From Plecoglossus altivelis (taxonomy: Eukaryota; Chordata; Actinopteri; Osmeriformes; Plecoglossidae): DNA of 64,000 nucleotides. Both the position numbers and the translations under genes were made by a program. The DNA lies in the NCBI GenBank assembly GCA_036571765.1, contig BROE01000020.1, positions 19,290,354 to 19,354,353 of the forward strand, written 5' to 3'. Under the pieces are notes generated by a model. The model saw only the letters and a program-made list of their open reading frames with translations. It searched no databases and was not told the DNA's origin. Shown here in pieces: positions 59,501 through 62,532 of the stretch. Numbering within the stretch: the first letter of the stretch is position 1; each line of letters begins with the position of its first letter.

Positions 59501-59900
59501 CCAGTTTGCTTTACTGACACATCTTTTTCTCCTGTCCCCCATCCTTCTAACATTCCCCTCTCCTCCCCTCAGTCCTCCTCTCTCCCCTCTCTCCTCTCCC
59601 CTCACCTTCCTCCTTCCCCTCTCCTTCGTCCCTCCATTCTCCCCCTCTTCTCCTCCCCCCCTCTTTGCAGGCTGGTTCTGGCCAGGTTTGTTGAATAAAT
59701 AGGGAATGAACGAGGAGTCATTCGTGAGGCGCAGGGTCCTTGTCTGGCCCCAGTATGCGGCCAGCACCCTCGGACAATGCTATATCCCCCTCTCTAGCTC
59801 ACGCAGCCCACATGATATTAGCACCTCTAGGAAGTTTGCTGCTCAGGCGTTCTCTCTGTCCTTCCACCATAGCGGTGAAATGTATATGGGGAGCAGAGCA
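5853..59900 (+). CDS. acap3: ACAP3, ArfGAP with coiled-coil/BAR, ankyrin repeat and PH domains
   Basis: A multi-exon gene on the plus strand; about 2.1 kb of an expected 2.5 kb coding sequence is readable. Order of domains: BAR (exons 1-10; starts MTVDFEECIKDSPRF), microexon TLMQ, PH (exons 12-15; FKRASNAFKTWNRRWFSIQN), ArfGAP zinc finger (exons 16-18; CCDC then CIEC, 16 residues between the cysteine pairs, arginine finger in SGIHRSLG), linker (19-21; KFRRDSLFCPDELDNLFSYF) and ankyrin repeats (22-25; AVQAANADIVTL). The family senses curved membranes and phosphoinositides and stimulates GTP hydrolysis on Arf6 at the plasma membrane and endosomes. ACAP3 rather than ACAP1 or ACAP2 is favoured by the PUSL1 neighbour and by linker and ankyrin sequence. 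Exons 7-10 and 17-22 are duplicated in the assembly. Exons 6, 23 and 25 are unreadable, and exon 19 has a frameshift. The 3' coordinate is approximate. Confidence 0.92.
5900..7190. other. ACAP3 intron 1, proximal unique part
   Basis: Mostly AT-rich unique sequence with one short CA-rich stretch near 6940-6990. Open frames around 6348-6768 have no recognisable similarity. As the start of a very long first intron it may carry enhancers, but no specific site can be supported. Confidence 0.6.
7193..8216. repeat. 19-bp AT-rich minisatellite
   Basis: About 50 copies of TCTCTAACCTTCTAAACTA, mixed with a longer variant containing CAGATCTCTAATGCTAACC. The longer variant dominates the 3' half, so the array has higher-order structure. 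Confidence 0.92.
8509..8595. repeat. 23-bp repeat, four copies
   Basis: Core TTTGTGTTCCTCCAGCCGCC in direct tandem. The flanks (8217-8508 and 8596-9430) are unique intron sequence with nothing recognised. Confidence 0.85.
9432..9537. repeat. 32-bp repeat, three copies
   Basis: Core GTGGACTGTGATTGGTGCGG, near perfect. Each copy contains ATTGG, an inverted CCAAT pentamer. The sequence from 9538 to 10100 is AT-rich with nothing recognised. Confidence 0.85.
10104..10577. repeat. About 30-bp minisatellite with telomere-like core
   Basis: About 15 copies of a unit with GTGTGAGGGTTAGGGTTGTAG followed by TTCAGCCT variants. Each unit holds the hexamer TTAGGG, but the period is not six, so it is not a true telomeric tract. 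Confidence 0.9.
10578..13015. other. ACAP3 intron 1, unique segment
   Basis: Unique sequence. A minus-strand open frame at 11413-11778 (121 codons, starts MHSGPFLCECARHSISLMSE) is not repetitive but matches nothing I know, and has no visible splice or expression support. A 24-bp near repeat occurs at 12366-12418. Confidence 0.5.
13022..13456. repeat. 13-bp minisatellite
   Basis: About 33 copies of CTCCTGCTGGTGT with single-base variants (CTCC, GTCC, CTGC). Because 13 is not divisible by three and the unit lacks stops, all three plus frames are open for about 200 codons. This is not evidence of coding. Confidence 0.93.
13457..15118. other. ACAP3 intron 1, unique segment with a possible retroposon tail
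   Basis: Mostly unique. At about 14300-14382 the sequence TTAAGCGCCTTGAACTGC followed by GTGCAATGAAGTC and an (ATT)n tail resembles the 3' end of fish L2-type or SINE retroposons. No 5' part can be recognised. Confidence 0.4.
15119..15318. repeat. Degenerate GCGTGTC repeat
   Basis: Irregular units of about 10-11 bp such as AGTTGCGTGTC and GAGGCGTGTCTC. Unique sequence follows to 15780. Confidence 0.7.
15784..16860. repeat. 47-bp minisatellite
   Basis: About 23 copies of a unit with cores GGCTGGCAGGGTCCACTGTG and GTGGTCTCACATCCAG. Copies are highly uniform in the middle. The last few (from about 16730) carry insertions and decay. The three open plus-strand frames are repeat artefacts. Confidence 0.95.
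16861..17225. other. CA-rich stretch and short unique sequence
   Basis: Interrupted (CA)n at 16880-17060 and then unique sequence. Nothing else recognised. Confidence 0.7.
17226..19035. repeat. 49-bp minisatellite, about 36 copies
   Basis: The unit contains CCTTACCTACTCACTCACCTG then CAGTTCAGTTCACTCTCTC. Variants (CTGCC/CTGTC, TATACC/TATCCC) recur in blocks, indicating higher-order expansion. Read on the minus strand each unit contains AGGTGAGTGAG and AGGTAAGG, both strong splice-donor matches. A 628-codon plus-strand frame runs through it only because the unit has no stops. Confidence 0.95.
19241..19790. repeat. 29-bp minisatellite (copy 1)
   Basis: About 18 copies with core TCTGTCTACTGACTGTAGAG; variants differ at ACAGAC/ACTGAC and GTGTT/GTGGT. 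The second copy at 24170-24355 has only about six units. Confidence 0.92.
20590..20996. repeat. 16-bp minisatellite (copy 1)
   Basis: About 25 copies of CTGTCTGGTAGAGACC with GGTGGAG variants. The partner array is 25165-25556. Confidence 0.92.
22470..22735. repeat. GCTAGC-rich array (copy 1)
   Basis: Irregular units built around the palindrome GCTAGC, such as GGTGGGCTAGCTAGCATGG and GCTAGCCAGCAGG. The partner at 26905-27170 is nearly identical. Confidence 0.85.
24166..28550. repeat. Duplicated block A, second (clean) copy
   Basis: Partner of 19241-24165. It contains the short 29-bp array, the 16-bp array (25165-25556), a (GA)n run near 26540, the GCTAGC array (26905-27170), a (GT)n run (27391-27455) and a long regular CA/TGCTCAC array (27715-28550). 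No exon of ACAP3 lies in either copy. Confidence 0.9.
27715..28548. repeat. ACACACATGCTCAC array
   Basis: About 50 copies of a 14-20 bp unit made of CATGCTCACACA plus a variable CA run. ATGTTCAC, CATATTCAC and CACTGACATGCTCAC variants are present. The scrambled counterpart is 23290-24165. Confidence 0.92.
28549..29576. other. (GT)n tract and unique intron sequence
   Basis: 28640-28860 is a GT-rich tract with TGTACATGGTG spacers. The remainder, including an AT-rich part near 29280-29340, is unique and unrecognised. Confidence 0.7.
29577..29745. repeat. 27-bp repeat upstream of exon 2
   Basis: Five to six copies with core CTCCTATATAGTGAACAGCA. A TGTGTTGCG-type GT repeat follows at 29775-29882, directly before the exon 2 acceptor. 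Confidence 0.88.
29890..29947 (+). CDS. acap3: ACAP3 exon 2 (BAR)
   Basis: Acceptor TTTTTCAG|G, donor AAAAG|GTAGGT. It completes the Arg codon of exon 1 and encodes AGIDEVETDVVEIEAKLEK, nearly identical to human. Ends in phase 0. Confidence 0.95.
30125..30340. repeat. 35-bp GT-rich repeat in intron 2
   Basis: About four copies with core GTGTGCATGTAAGAATGTGT. Further GT repeats with TTATCCAGGTGTG units lie at 30715-30825. Confidence 0.85.
31008..31127 (+). CDS. acap3: ACAP3 exon 3 (BAR)
   Basis: Acceptor CCTCAG|C after a C-rich tract, donor TTTCT|GTGAGT. Exactly 40 codons, LVKLCSGMIEAGRAYVGANK then LFVNGIKDLS, matching the BAR helix 1-2 region of ACAP proteins. Confidence 0.96.
31224..31312 (+). 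mobile_element. Degenerate tRNA-derived SINE-like element
   Basis: AAGCTCAGTGCTTAGAGCA (31231-31249) resembles an RNA polymerase III A box, and AAAGGTTCAAATA (31268-31280) a B box, at about tRNA spacing. The trailing TGTATGATGGATAAAAGTGCAG recalls the conserved GGATAAAAGCGTCTGC tail of fish SINEs. It lies in ACAP3 intron 3. It is too decayed to be a tRNA gene. Confidence 0.55.
31640..31812. repeat. About 36-bp repeat in intron 3
   Basis: Four to five imperfect copies with cores GATAACGTTAGTGCTAATGC and TAGGTCTCTGA. Confidence 0.8.
31988..32041 (+). CDS. acap3: ACAP3 exon 4 (BAR)
   Basis: Acceptor ATTGCAG|G, donor CACATG|GTAAGG. 18 codons, ECLEKCGERLQEIVNYHM, matching human ECLQRFADSLQEMVNYHM. 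Phase 0 at both ends. Confidence 0.95.
32055..32320. repeat. CACTCT/CA-rich array just after exon 4
   Basis: Variable (CA)n runs separated by CTCTCACACACTCATG-type units. Confidence 0.85.
32430..33125. repeat. About 24-bp minisatellite with GGTTAG core
   Basis: About 30 copies of GACAGAGAGAGGTTAGGGTTAGAT, with optional extra GGTTAG units. It contains short telomere-like TTAGGGTTAGGG runs (near 32430 and 32725). Intron 4. Confidence 0.9.
33126..34190. other. Intron 4, pyrimidine-rich, unique and CA-rich parts
   Basis: 33215-33420 is a CT tract, 33421-33670 is unique, 33680-33950 is an ACACAAAACCACAC repeat, and 34050-34140 holds a 35-bp direct repeat with core ATCCCAGATGTAACATACATGG. No exon recognised. 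Confidence 0.7.
34240..34770. repeat. CATCTCTCTC array
   Basis: Pyrimidine-rich units of 12-14 bp (CCATCTCTCTCT) with CACACATCCATC and ACCATCTC spacers. The unique sequence 34771-35150 that follows holds nothing recognised. Confidence 0.88.
35253..35311 (+). CDS. acap3: ACAP3 exon 5 (BAR)
   Basis: Preceded by four copies of a 20-bp CTGTCTCTCCCCACTTCTCT unit that serve as the polypyrimidine tract. Acceptor CTCCAG|A, donor AAGGA|GTGAGT. Encodes ILFDQAQRSVKQQLQTFIK plus GA. Confidence 0.95.
35465..35665. repeat. CT-rich tract in intron 5
   Basis: Almost pure pyrimidine, irregular CTCTCTCCCTCCC units. It ends where the error-rich sequence begins. Confidence 0.8.
35666..36421 (+). other. acap3: Error-rich segment holding damaged ACAP3 exons 6-7
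   Basis: This stretch should encode the middle of the BAR domain but has no intact frame. GACGGGCATGGAGAG near 35720 and GAGAGACGGAGGGCTGTGACC (36317-36337) look like indel-damaged BAR codons. 36358-36421 aligns with clean exon 7 (38061-38114) only after allowing many inserted and missing bases, and shares CACGTGCTGCAG-type ends. A degraded CA repeat lies at 36030-36245. The assignment to exon 6 is an inference. Confidence 0.5.
36655..36699 (+). CDS. acap3: ACAP3 exon 8 (BAR), copy 1
   Basis: Acceptor GTTCTAG|A, donor GATTCT|GTAAGC. 15 codons, INVLQAKKKFEILDS, identical to human. An identical copy is at 38328-38372. Confidence 0.95.
36780..37190. repeat. CTCTTCCTCTCTC tract in intron 8
   Basis: About 400 bp of almost pure pyrimidine directly before the exon 9 acceptor. 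The partner tract is 38465-38915. Confidence 0.85.
37200..37295 (+). CDS. acap3: ACAP3 exon 9 (BAR), clean copy
   Basis: Acceptor GTTTCAG|A, donor GCAGAG|GTGAGC. 32 codons, MLSCMHAQYTFFQQGYNILD and then EIDPYMKKLAAE, matching human. The partner at 38923 breaks after FFQQ. Confidence 0.95.
37612..37850. repeat. 43-bp repeat before exon 10, copy 1
   Basis: Core CCTCTGAACACCAGTCTGTC followed by CCTGACTGACTGTGTGTTAA. The last repeat unit has captured the exon 10 acceptor and the first 30 nt of the exon (37762-37791), so this junction occurs twice within 90 bp. A related array is 39422-39590. Confidence 0.85.
37852..37926 (+). CDS. acap3: ACAP3 exon 10 (end of BAR), clean copy
   Basis: Acceptor TTTTCCAG|C, donor CAGAGG|GTGAGA. 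25 codons, LDQLVIDSAVEKRELEHKHA then IIQQR. A truncated copy precedes it and a damaged copy is at 39753-39838. Confidence 0.95.
38061..38114 (+). CDS. acap3: ACAP3 exon 7 (BAR), 3' part, clean copy
   Basis: RSFRHLGLDYVLQ with donor CTGCAG|GTGGAC, matching human KCFRHLALDYVLQ. The 5' part of the exon is missing: the frame runs straight into the CT tract that follows exon 10, which suggests a misjoin here. It sits after exon 10 instead of before exon 8, so its place is wrong for the gene. Confidence 0.75.
38115..39900 (+). repeat. Duplicated block B, second copy (exons 8-10 again)
   Basis: Repeats 36494-37930 at an offset of 1673, growing past exon 8 because the CT tract is longer. It contains identical exon 8 (38328-38372), exon 9 starting cleanly at 38923 and breaking up by 38970, a clean intron piece 39105-39255, and a damaged exon 10 (39753-39838). 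Clean and damaged stretches complement the first copy. Confidence 0.88.
39845..40020. repeat. CCCTCCTCC tract
   Basis: C-rich pyrimidine tract after the damaged exon 10, counterpart of 37940-38060. Confidence 0.8.
40021..40970. other. Intron 10, AT-rich unique sequence
   Basis: Contains a CA-rich part (40530-40680) and an imperfect repeat with core AAGTCAATGTGTTTCAAAGTG at 40735-40810. Nothing else recognised. Confidence 0.7.
40975..40986 (+). CDS. acap3: ACAP3 exon 11, 12-nt microexon
   Basis: TTCCTTTTAG|ACTTTGATGCAG|GTGAGT. It encodes TLMQ and is phase 0 on both sides. As I recall, human ACAP3 has TLLQ at exactly this point, between the BAR end (IQQR) and DFSYD. ACAP1 and ACAP2 appear to lack it, so it may be alternatively spliced. 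Confidence 0.75.
41062..42190. repeat. 40-bp minisatellite, about 28 copies
   Basis: Extremely uniform units with cores GACAGTAGGTAAACCCTGCTC and CTCTCTGGACCAGCAGAG. Single-base variants (AGTAACAG, GGGAAACC, AGCAAAG) recur. Each unit has AG|GTAAAC followed by a pyrimidine stretch and CAG, resembling a tiny donor-acceptor pair. The 434-codon minus-strand frame is a repeat artefact. Confidence 0.95.
42191..42808. other. Intron 11, unique and GT-rich
   Basis: Nothing recognised apart from short GT-rich stretches (42560-42790). Confidence 0.7.
42809..43680. repeat. About 47-bp GC-rich minisatellite with dense indels
   Basis: Core GGGCGCTGTGAGGCAGGGCAG and ATCCAGAGAGAGAGGGGGTC. Units near 43320-43460 are regular; others (42990-43260 and 43480-43660) are disrupted by insertions. 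From 43680 to 44040 a purine-rich, similarly irregular sequence follows. Confidence 0.8.
44041..45060. other. Intron 11, unique part with (GT)n
   Basis: CT-rich tract 44465-44555 and (GT)n with GTAT repeats at 44637-44771. The rest is unique and unrecognised. Confidence 0.7.
45070..45425. promoter_or_regulatory. CpG-dense island inside ACAP3 intron 11
   Basis: I count about 34 CpG in roughly 360 bp, far above the flanks, which are nearly CpG-free. It holds a CRE-like half (CCACGTCA, 45266-45273) and an inverted CCAAT. It precedes a possible alternative first exon at 45558. Random read error can also raise CpG, but the sequence here is not a disrupted repeat. Confidence 0.45.
45558..45590 (+). 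CDS. Possible alternative first exon of ACAP3
   Basis: ATG opens a frame MKIFGRLDYTL that ends at a good donor, CACTG|GTAAGA. It is 33 nt, so it would join exon 12 (47379, phase 0) in frame and give a BAR-less protein beginning just before the PH domain. Position behind the CpG-dense island is the only other support. Confidence 0.25.
45595..46120. other. AT-rich segment with direct and inverted CCTTTCAAAAC motifs
   Basis: AACCTTTCAAAAC occurs at about 45658 and 45909, and inverted relatives (AAGTTTTGAAAG, TTTTGGAAAGGTT) near 45708 and 46018. No terminal repeats or target-site duplication could be defined, so a MITE is only a possibility. Confidence 0.35.
46200..46605. repeat. CTGTATCTCTC array and (GT)n units
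   Basis: 46200-46385: units of 11-14 bp (TCCTGTATCTCT). 46385-46600: about seven units of TGAACACCAGGAG or TGACTAGGAG plus a GT run. Confidence 0.88.
46930..47232. repeat. 47-bp minisatellite in intron 11
   Basis: Six copies with cores GGTGACCATCACCGTAACTAC and AGTCTGGCTCAGGGTGT, about 150 bp before the exon 12 acceptor. Confidence 0.92.
47379..47491 (+). CDS. acap3: ACAP3 exon 12 (start of PH domain)
   Basis: Acceptor CTCTCAG|G, donor GAACAG|GTGAGA. 37 codons plus AG: DFSYDDTKVEFNVDAPNGVV then MEGDLFKRASNAFKTWN. Family members have MEGYLFKRAS; here GAC (Asp) replaces the expected TAC (Tyr) in the first PH strand. Confidence 0.95.
47640..48050. repeat. About 25-bp repeat in intron 12
   Basis: About 16 imperfect copies with core CTACAATGTAAGTCCAGCTAG. 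Each contains ATGTAAGT, close to a splice donor. Confidence 0.88.
48231..48282 (+). CDS. acap3: ACAP3 exon 13 (PH)
   Basis: Acceptor TTTCCTAG|G, donor CTCAAG|GTGTGT. It completes Arg and encodes RWFSIQNSQLVYQKKLK, identical to human. The tryptophan belongs to the conserved core of the PH domain. Confidence 0.96.
48383..48483 (+). CDS. acap3: ACAP3 exon 14 (PH)
   Basis: Acceptor AATGACAG|G, donor ACCAA|GTAAGT. Encodes DSLTVVVEDLRLCSVKLCED and then SERRFCFEVVSPT, matching human. The intron before it is only 100 bp. Confidence 0.96.
48504..48588. repeat. 17-bp palindromic repeat
   Basis: Five copies of CATGATATATCGGTACAT and variants, built on the palindrome GATATATC. Confidence 0.85.
48757..48868 (+). 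CDS. acap3: ACAP3 exon 15 (end of PH)
   Basis: Acceptor CCCCAG|G, donor GTAGAG|GTACAC. Encodes SCMLQAESEKLRQAWILAVQ then ASIASAYREISDNCYVE. The AW-LAVQASI helix is the C-terminal PH helix. Confidence 0.96.
49125..49336 (+). CDS. acap3: ACAP3 exon 16 (linker and ArfGAP zinc finger)
   Basis: Acceptor TCCACAG|C, donor ACACAG|GTACGG. 70 codons plus AG. It begins RLDRTASPSTCSIDSANEAR, then the ArfGAP domain with GNELCCDCSQAAPCWASINL and GVLLCIECSGIH. The four zinc cysteines (C-x2-C-x16-C-x2-C) are present. The codon of the arginine finger is split between this exon and exon 17. Confidence 0.97.
49370..50890. repeat. 28-bp minisatellite, about 54 copies
   Basis: Core AGTGTGTAACAGGGAGACAG then TCTCTCTG; variants alternate GGCAGTCCCTCTC and GACAGTCTCTCTG in a partly regular two-unit pattern. 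Fills intron 16. Confidence 0.95.
50920..51290. repeat. 41-bp minisatellite before exon 17 (copy 1)
   Basis: About nine copies with cores GTCACCAGCTAATCTGATTAC and AGTCCCACCTTCTCATGAGT. The partner array is 54380-54788. Confidence 0.92.
51413..51482 (+). CDS. acap3: ACAP3 exon 17 (ArfGAP), clean copy
   Basis: Acceptor TTCTGTAG|A, donor CTCAAG|GTGCAC. Completes the arginine finger (HRSLG) and encodes SLGVHCSKVRSLTLDSWEPE then LLK, invariant in the family. The partner at 54910-54978 is broken. Confidence 0.96.
51632..51726 (+). CDS. acap3: ACAP3 exon 18 (ArfGAP end), copy 1
   Basis: Acceptor CATCCAG|C, donor CACCAG|GTGAGT. Encodes LMCELGNTVINQIYEGACDE then LGARKPGPAST. An identical copy lies at 55131-55225. 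Confidence 0.95.
52027..52327. repeat. 43-bp array, exactly seven units, over the exon 19 acceptor (copy 1)
   Basis: The unit runs from TTCTGTGTTAAGTCCATCCC to GCAGGCAGGAGAAG. The last ten bases of the final unit are the first coding bases of exon 19, so each unit carries GTGTGGTGCAG|GCAGGAGAAG. An identical seven-unit array is at 55526-55826. Confidence 0.95.
52318..52522 (+). CDS. acap3: ACAP3 exon 19 (linker), copy 1, frameshifted
   Basis: Acceptor GTGCAG|GCAGG, donor CTGCAG|GTGAGG. Starts RQEKEAWIQAKYVERRFLRK, matching human RQDKEAWIKDKYVEKKFLRK. After a nine-G run (about 52393-52401) the entry frame meets a stop (AGTGTGTGA). The next frame reads KKCVRRSSSARPPKTHRRNR and ends in the phase that exon 20 needs. 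One base therefore appears to be missing from the G run. The copy at 55817-56021 has the same run. Confidence 0.88.
52693..52795 (+). other. acap3: ACAP3 exon 20, damaged copy
   Basis: Starts cleanly (AAAAKFRRDSF) and then loses frame through inserted and missing bases around 52722-52790. The clean copy is 56192-56280. A T29 homopolymer and scrambled GT repeat follow (52985-53100). Confidence 0.75.
53153..53254 (+). CDS. acap3: ACAP3 exon 21 (linker), clean copy
   Basis: Acceptor TCCGGCAG|G, donor GAAGAGG|GTAGGG. Encodes PACLSSDSGLGGSTDGSTDI then LVFGSVVDSVTEE, matching human SLSSDSGLGGSSDGSSD and SVVDSVTEE. The serine-rich SDSGLGG stretch may be regulatory. Confidence 0.93.
53453..53660 (+). 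CDS. acap3: ACAP3 exon 22 (acidic linker and first ankyrin repeat), mostly clean copy
   Basis: Acceptor CCTTCCAG|A. Encodes EESEDSSVEGESWDGEDVRD then QSPASLLVRACRLRCLALMA and EALARGADVSSTSEDEQGRT, matching the human segment that ends HGAEVNWADAEDEGKTPL. The last 20-30 nt are disturbed, so the true donor is lost here. End approximate. Confidence 0.85.
53661..54379. other. Error-rich CA-repeat stretch
   Basis: A CA repeat broken by frequent single-base insertions. It contains no exon. It joins duplicated block C copy 1 to copy 2. Confidence 0.75.
55131..55225 (+). other. acap3: ACAP3 exon 18, copy 2
   Basis: Base-for-base the same as 51632-51726 including both splice sites. Confidence 0.93.
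55817..56021 (+). other. acap3: ACAP3 exon 19, copy 2 (same frameshift)
   Basis: Identical to 52318-52522 with the same nine-G run, so the frameshift predates or is shared by the duplication. Confidence 0.9.
56192..56280 (+). CDS. acap3: ACAP3 exon 20 (linker), clean copy
   Basis: Acceptor CTGTTTAG|C. Joined to the last base of exon 19 it encodes AAAAKFRRDSLFCPDELDNL then FSYFDTGSG, matching human KFRRDSLFCPDELDSLFSYF. Sequence after 56280 is noisy, so the donor is not defined. Confidence 0.88.
57258..58620. other. Error-rich CA/CACACTGTCACAC stretch
   Basis: About 1.3 kb of CA repeat with ACTGTCACAC units disrupted by insertions. No exon can be read in it. Confidence 0.75.
58880..59020 (+). 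pseudogene. acap3: Damaged ACAP3 exon 23 (second ankyrin repeat)
   Basis: GTTCCTGCCTGCC (58909-58921) and CCCTCTGCATCATGC (58976-58990, P-L-H-H-A) fit the order of an ankyrin repeat of the form CEFLLQNGADVNQRD...GRAPLHHA expected here. The intervening bases contain many indels. I read this as an unpolished exon rather than a true pseudogene; no splice sites can be fixed. Confidence 0.4.
59021..59322. other. Intron 23, pyrimidine-rich
   Basis: Noisy until about 59130, then CTCTCTC-rich sequence leading to the exon 24 acceptor. Confidence 0.65.
59323..59433 (+). CDS. acap3: ACAP3 exon 24 (third ankyrin repeat)
   Basis: Acceptor CTCTCCAG|G, donor ACACT|GTGAGT. Encodes QVCLFLKRGASQTEVDEGGQ then APLSVAVQAANADIVT, matching human QVCLFLKRGAD and AIAVQAANADIVTL. 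Confidence 0.94.
59671..59900 (+). CDS. acap3: ACAP3 exon 25, C-terminus, damaged
   Basis: Acceptor TTTGCAG|G continues the frame as LVLARF, compared with human LRLARMAEEMREAE. ATGAACGAGGAG (59705-59716) and ATTCGTGAGGC shortly after look like the displaced MNEE and REA codons. The apparent early TAA (59694-59696) is probably a read error. The real stop codon cannot be placed; end approximate. Confidence 0.5.
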
Positions 59901-60155
59901 GCACTGTTATCCCCATCATGGGAGGACCTCAGGATGAAGTCCTTCATAGACACAGATCTGAAGTCAGCAAGGCCACCTTCCTGAGGATGATCAGTAACAT
60001 GGTTCAGGACTGGTTGGCTGGTCTCAGATCTATGTCTAAGGACAACATCTACATTGAGTGTTCATTAGTGGGGCGGGTGAGCAGGGAGAGTGAAACCCAC
60101 GTGCAGTGTGTGGGTTGGAGGTGGGCTGTTCTGTCATTCTGGGCTCCGTCTATGT
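59901..60155. other. Downstream or 3' UTR sequence
   Basis: Clean unique sequence with a long open plus frame (about 59918 onward) that shows no similarity I recognise. Most simply 3' UTR of ACAP3. Confidence 0.4.
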
Positions 60156-61150
60156 CAACCTGTTCCTCTTCACTGCTGTTCCTCTGCATCACTGCTGTTC
60201 CTCTTCACTGCTGCTCCACTGCATCACTGCTGTTCCACAGCATCACTGCTGTTCCTCTTCACTGCTGCTCCACTGCATCACTGCTGTTCCACAGCATCAC
60301 TGCTGTTCCTCTTCACTGCTGCTCCACTGCATCACTGCTGTTCCACAGCATCACTGCTGTTCCTCTTCACTGCTGTTCCCCTGCATCACTGCTGTTCCTC
60401 TTCACTGCTGCTCCACTGCATCACTGCTGTTCCTCTTCACTGCTGTTCCACAGCATCACTGCTGTTCCTCTTCACTGCTGTTCCACTGCATCACTGCTGT
60501 TCCTCTTCACTGCTGTTCCACTGCATCACTGCTGTTCCTCTTCACTGCTGCTCCACTGCATCACTGCTGTTCCACAGCATCACTGCTGTTCCTCTTCACT
60601 GCTGCTCCACTGCATCACTGCTGTTCCACAGCATCACTGCTGTTCCTCTTCACTGCTGCTCCACTGCATCACTGCTGTTCCACAGCATCACTGCTGTTCC
60701 TCTTCACTGCTGCTCCACTGCATCACTGCTGTTCCACAGCATCACTGCTGTTCCTCTTCACTGCTGCTCCACTGCATCACTGCTGTTCCACAGCATCACT
60801 GCTGTTCCTCTTCACTGCTGTTCCACTGCATCACTGCTGTTCCACAGCATCACTGCTGTTCCTCTTCACTGCTGTTCCACTGCATCACTGCTGTTCCTCT
60901 TCACTGCTGTTCCACTGCATCACTGCTGTTCCACTGCATCACTGCTGTTCCTCTTCACTGCTGTTCCACTGCATCACTGCTGTTCCACAGCATGACTGCT
61001 GTTCCTCTTCACTGCTGTTCCACTGCATCACTGCTGTTCCACTGCATGACTGCTGTTCCTCTTCACTGCTGTTCCTCTTCACTGCTGTTCCTCTTCACTG
61101 CTGTTCCACTGCATCACTGCTGTTCCACTGCATCACTGCTGTTCTGTGAC
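60156..61150. repeat. CTGCTGTTCC minisatellite
   Basis: About 60 half-units of 15-18 bp (CACTGCTGTTCCTCTT, CACTGCTGTTCCACAGCAT, CACTGCTGCTCCACTGCAT) arranged in a recurring three-part order of about 50 bp. All three plus frames are open by chance of the unit. Confidence 0.92.
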
Positions 61151-61425
61151 AGTGTCCCTGATCTTTACTGCCACCTTCTTTCTGCATCATATCTTTACAG
61201 ACTGCAAAGGGATGGGAACAGGACCATACAGTCCTCAGTGTCATACGCCCACAGGTCACTGTGCAGGTGTCTGGAAGCCTCTGGGCTCTGTTTGATCTCA
61301 CAGACACATAGAAATTTGACACTGTGTTACAGATCCTAAAAAATGGCAATTTCCCTTTTGATAGTCCAGACGCACTGTTACCCCAGGACTGAAACACATC
61401 CCAGATCGCCAGAGCGCTGTGGGGA
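61151..61425. other. 3' region, unique segment before the CTGCCTCACTGCC array
   Basis: No exon or mobile element recognised. Confidence 0.5.
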
Positions 61426-61618
61426 GACTGTGGCCTCTGCCTCACTGCCCTCTCTGCCACCCTCCTGCCTCACTGCCCTCTCTGCCTCCCCCCTCCTGCC
61501 TCACTGCCCTTTCTGCCTCCCCCCTCCTGCCTCACTGCCCTCCTGCCTCCCTCCTGCCTCACTGCCCTCTCTGCCCCCCTCCTGCCTCACTGCCCTCTCT
61601 GCCCCCCTCCCCTCTCAA
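61426..61618. repeat. CTGCCTCACTGCCCTCT array
   Basis: Units of 17-31 bp with core TGCCTCACTGCCCTCTCTGC. Confidence 0.88.
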
Positions 61619-62240
61619 CCTTCAGCTTCTAGATTTTACTTTCAAATTGATGTCACTTAGAAATGCTGTGAGAGGAAGATGTACTGTACTAGGGAGTGTT
61701 TTGAAGTATTTTGTCGTGGTATGAGATGACCAGTGCTGTTCGTCTGTTACAGCCAAGAAGGGTGTGTAGTTAGACTCCTTGGGAAGGCATGATGGGATAC
61801 GTAGTCTGGGATAGCTGTGCACACAAACTACAAGGGGAGATGTGTTAAAACTGTGACAGAATAGTAAAGGGCTTAAGGCTTTGTAAAAATGTTGAGTGAG
61901 TGAGGGAGAGAGTATGGATAAAAGGATGCTGAGTTAGAATGAAACACTATAAATAGTACAATTATTTAAAGAAATGCAGCTGCACTTTTCTTACCTGTCA
62001 GTATTATGATTTGTTTGTTCAGTGTTGTTTCGTTGTGGTATCAATCACCCAAACTGTCTTTGTGTTTTTTAGTTTTATTTATGTCAAATCACTCAAAATA
62101 CTAGTGTAATGACTATTACGATGCAGAATGAATTTCAGGAGACCATTTTCTTCCTAGTCTGTCAACGTATTATTCAACGCAGTACTCTCTTCTTTCCAAA
62201 CAGAATATAGATTTGATTATTTCTGCTTTGAAATAATACA
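61619..62240. other. 3' region, AT-rich unique segment
   Basis: Nothing recognised; ATAAAA-type weak signals only (near 61918). Confidence 0.6.
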
Positions 62241-62244
62241 CAAA

Positions 62245-62532
62245 AGTAGGGTTCCCATTAGGGGCTTCATCCTAACATGATTCAGACTGACATTGGGGGC
62301 TTCATCCTAACATGATTCAGACTGACATTGGGGGCTTCATCCTAACATGATTCAGACTGACATTTGGGGCTTCGTCCAACATGATTCAGACTGACATTTG
62401 GGGCTTCGTCCAACATGATTCAGACTGACATTTGAGGCTTCATCCTAACATGATTCAGACTGACATTTGAGGCTTCATCCTAACATGATTCAGACTAGCG
62501 TTGGGGGCTTCGTCCAACATGATTCAGACTGG
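62245..62532. repeat. 35-bp minisatellite
   Basis: About eight copies with core ATGATTCAGACTGACATTGG followed by GGGCTTCATCCTAAC or GGCTTCGTCCAAC. Confidence 0.92.

Noticed and set aside
59918..61339. 473-codon open frame and its companions
   Set aside because: Dominated by the CTGCTGTTCC array; the first 80 codons have no recognisable similarity.
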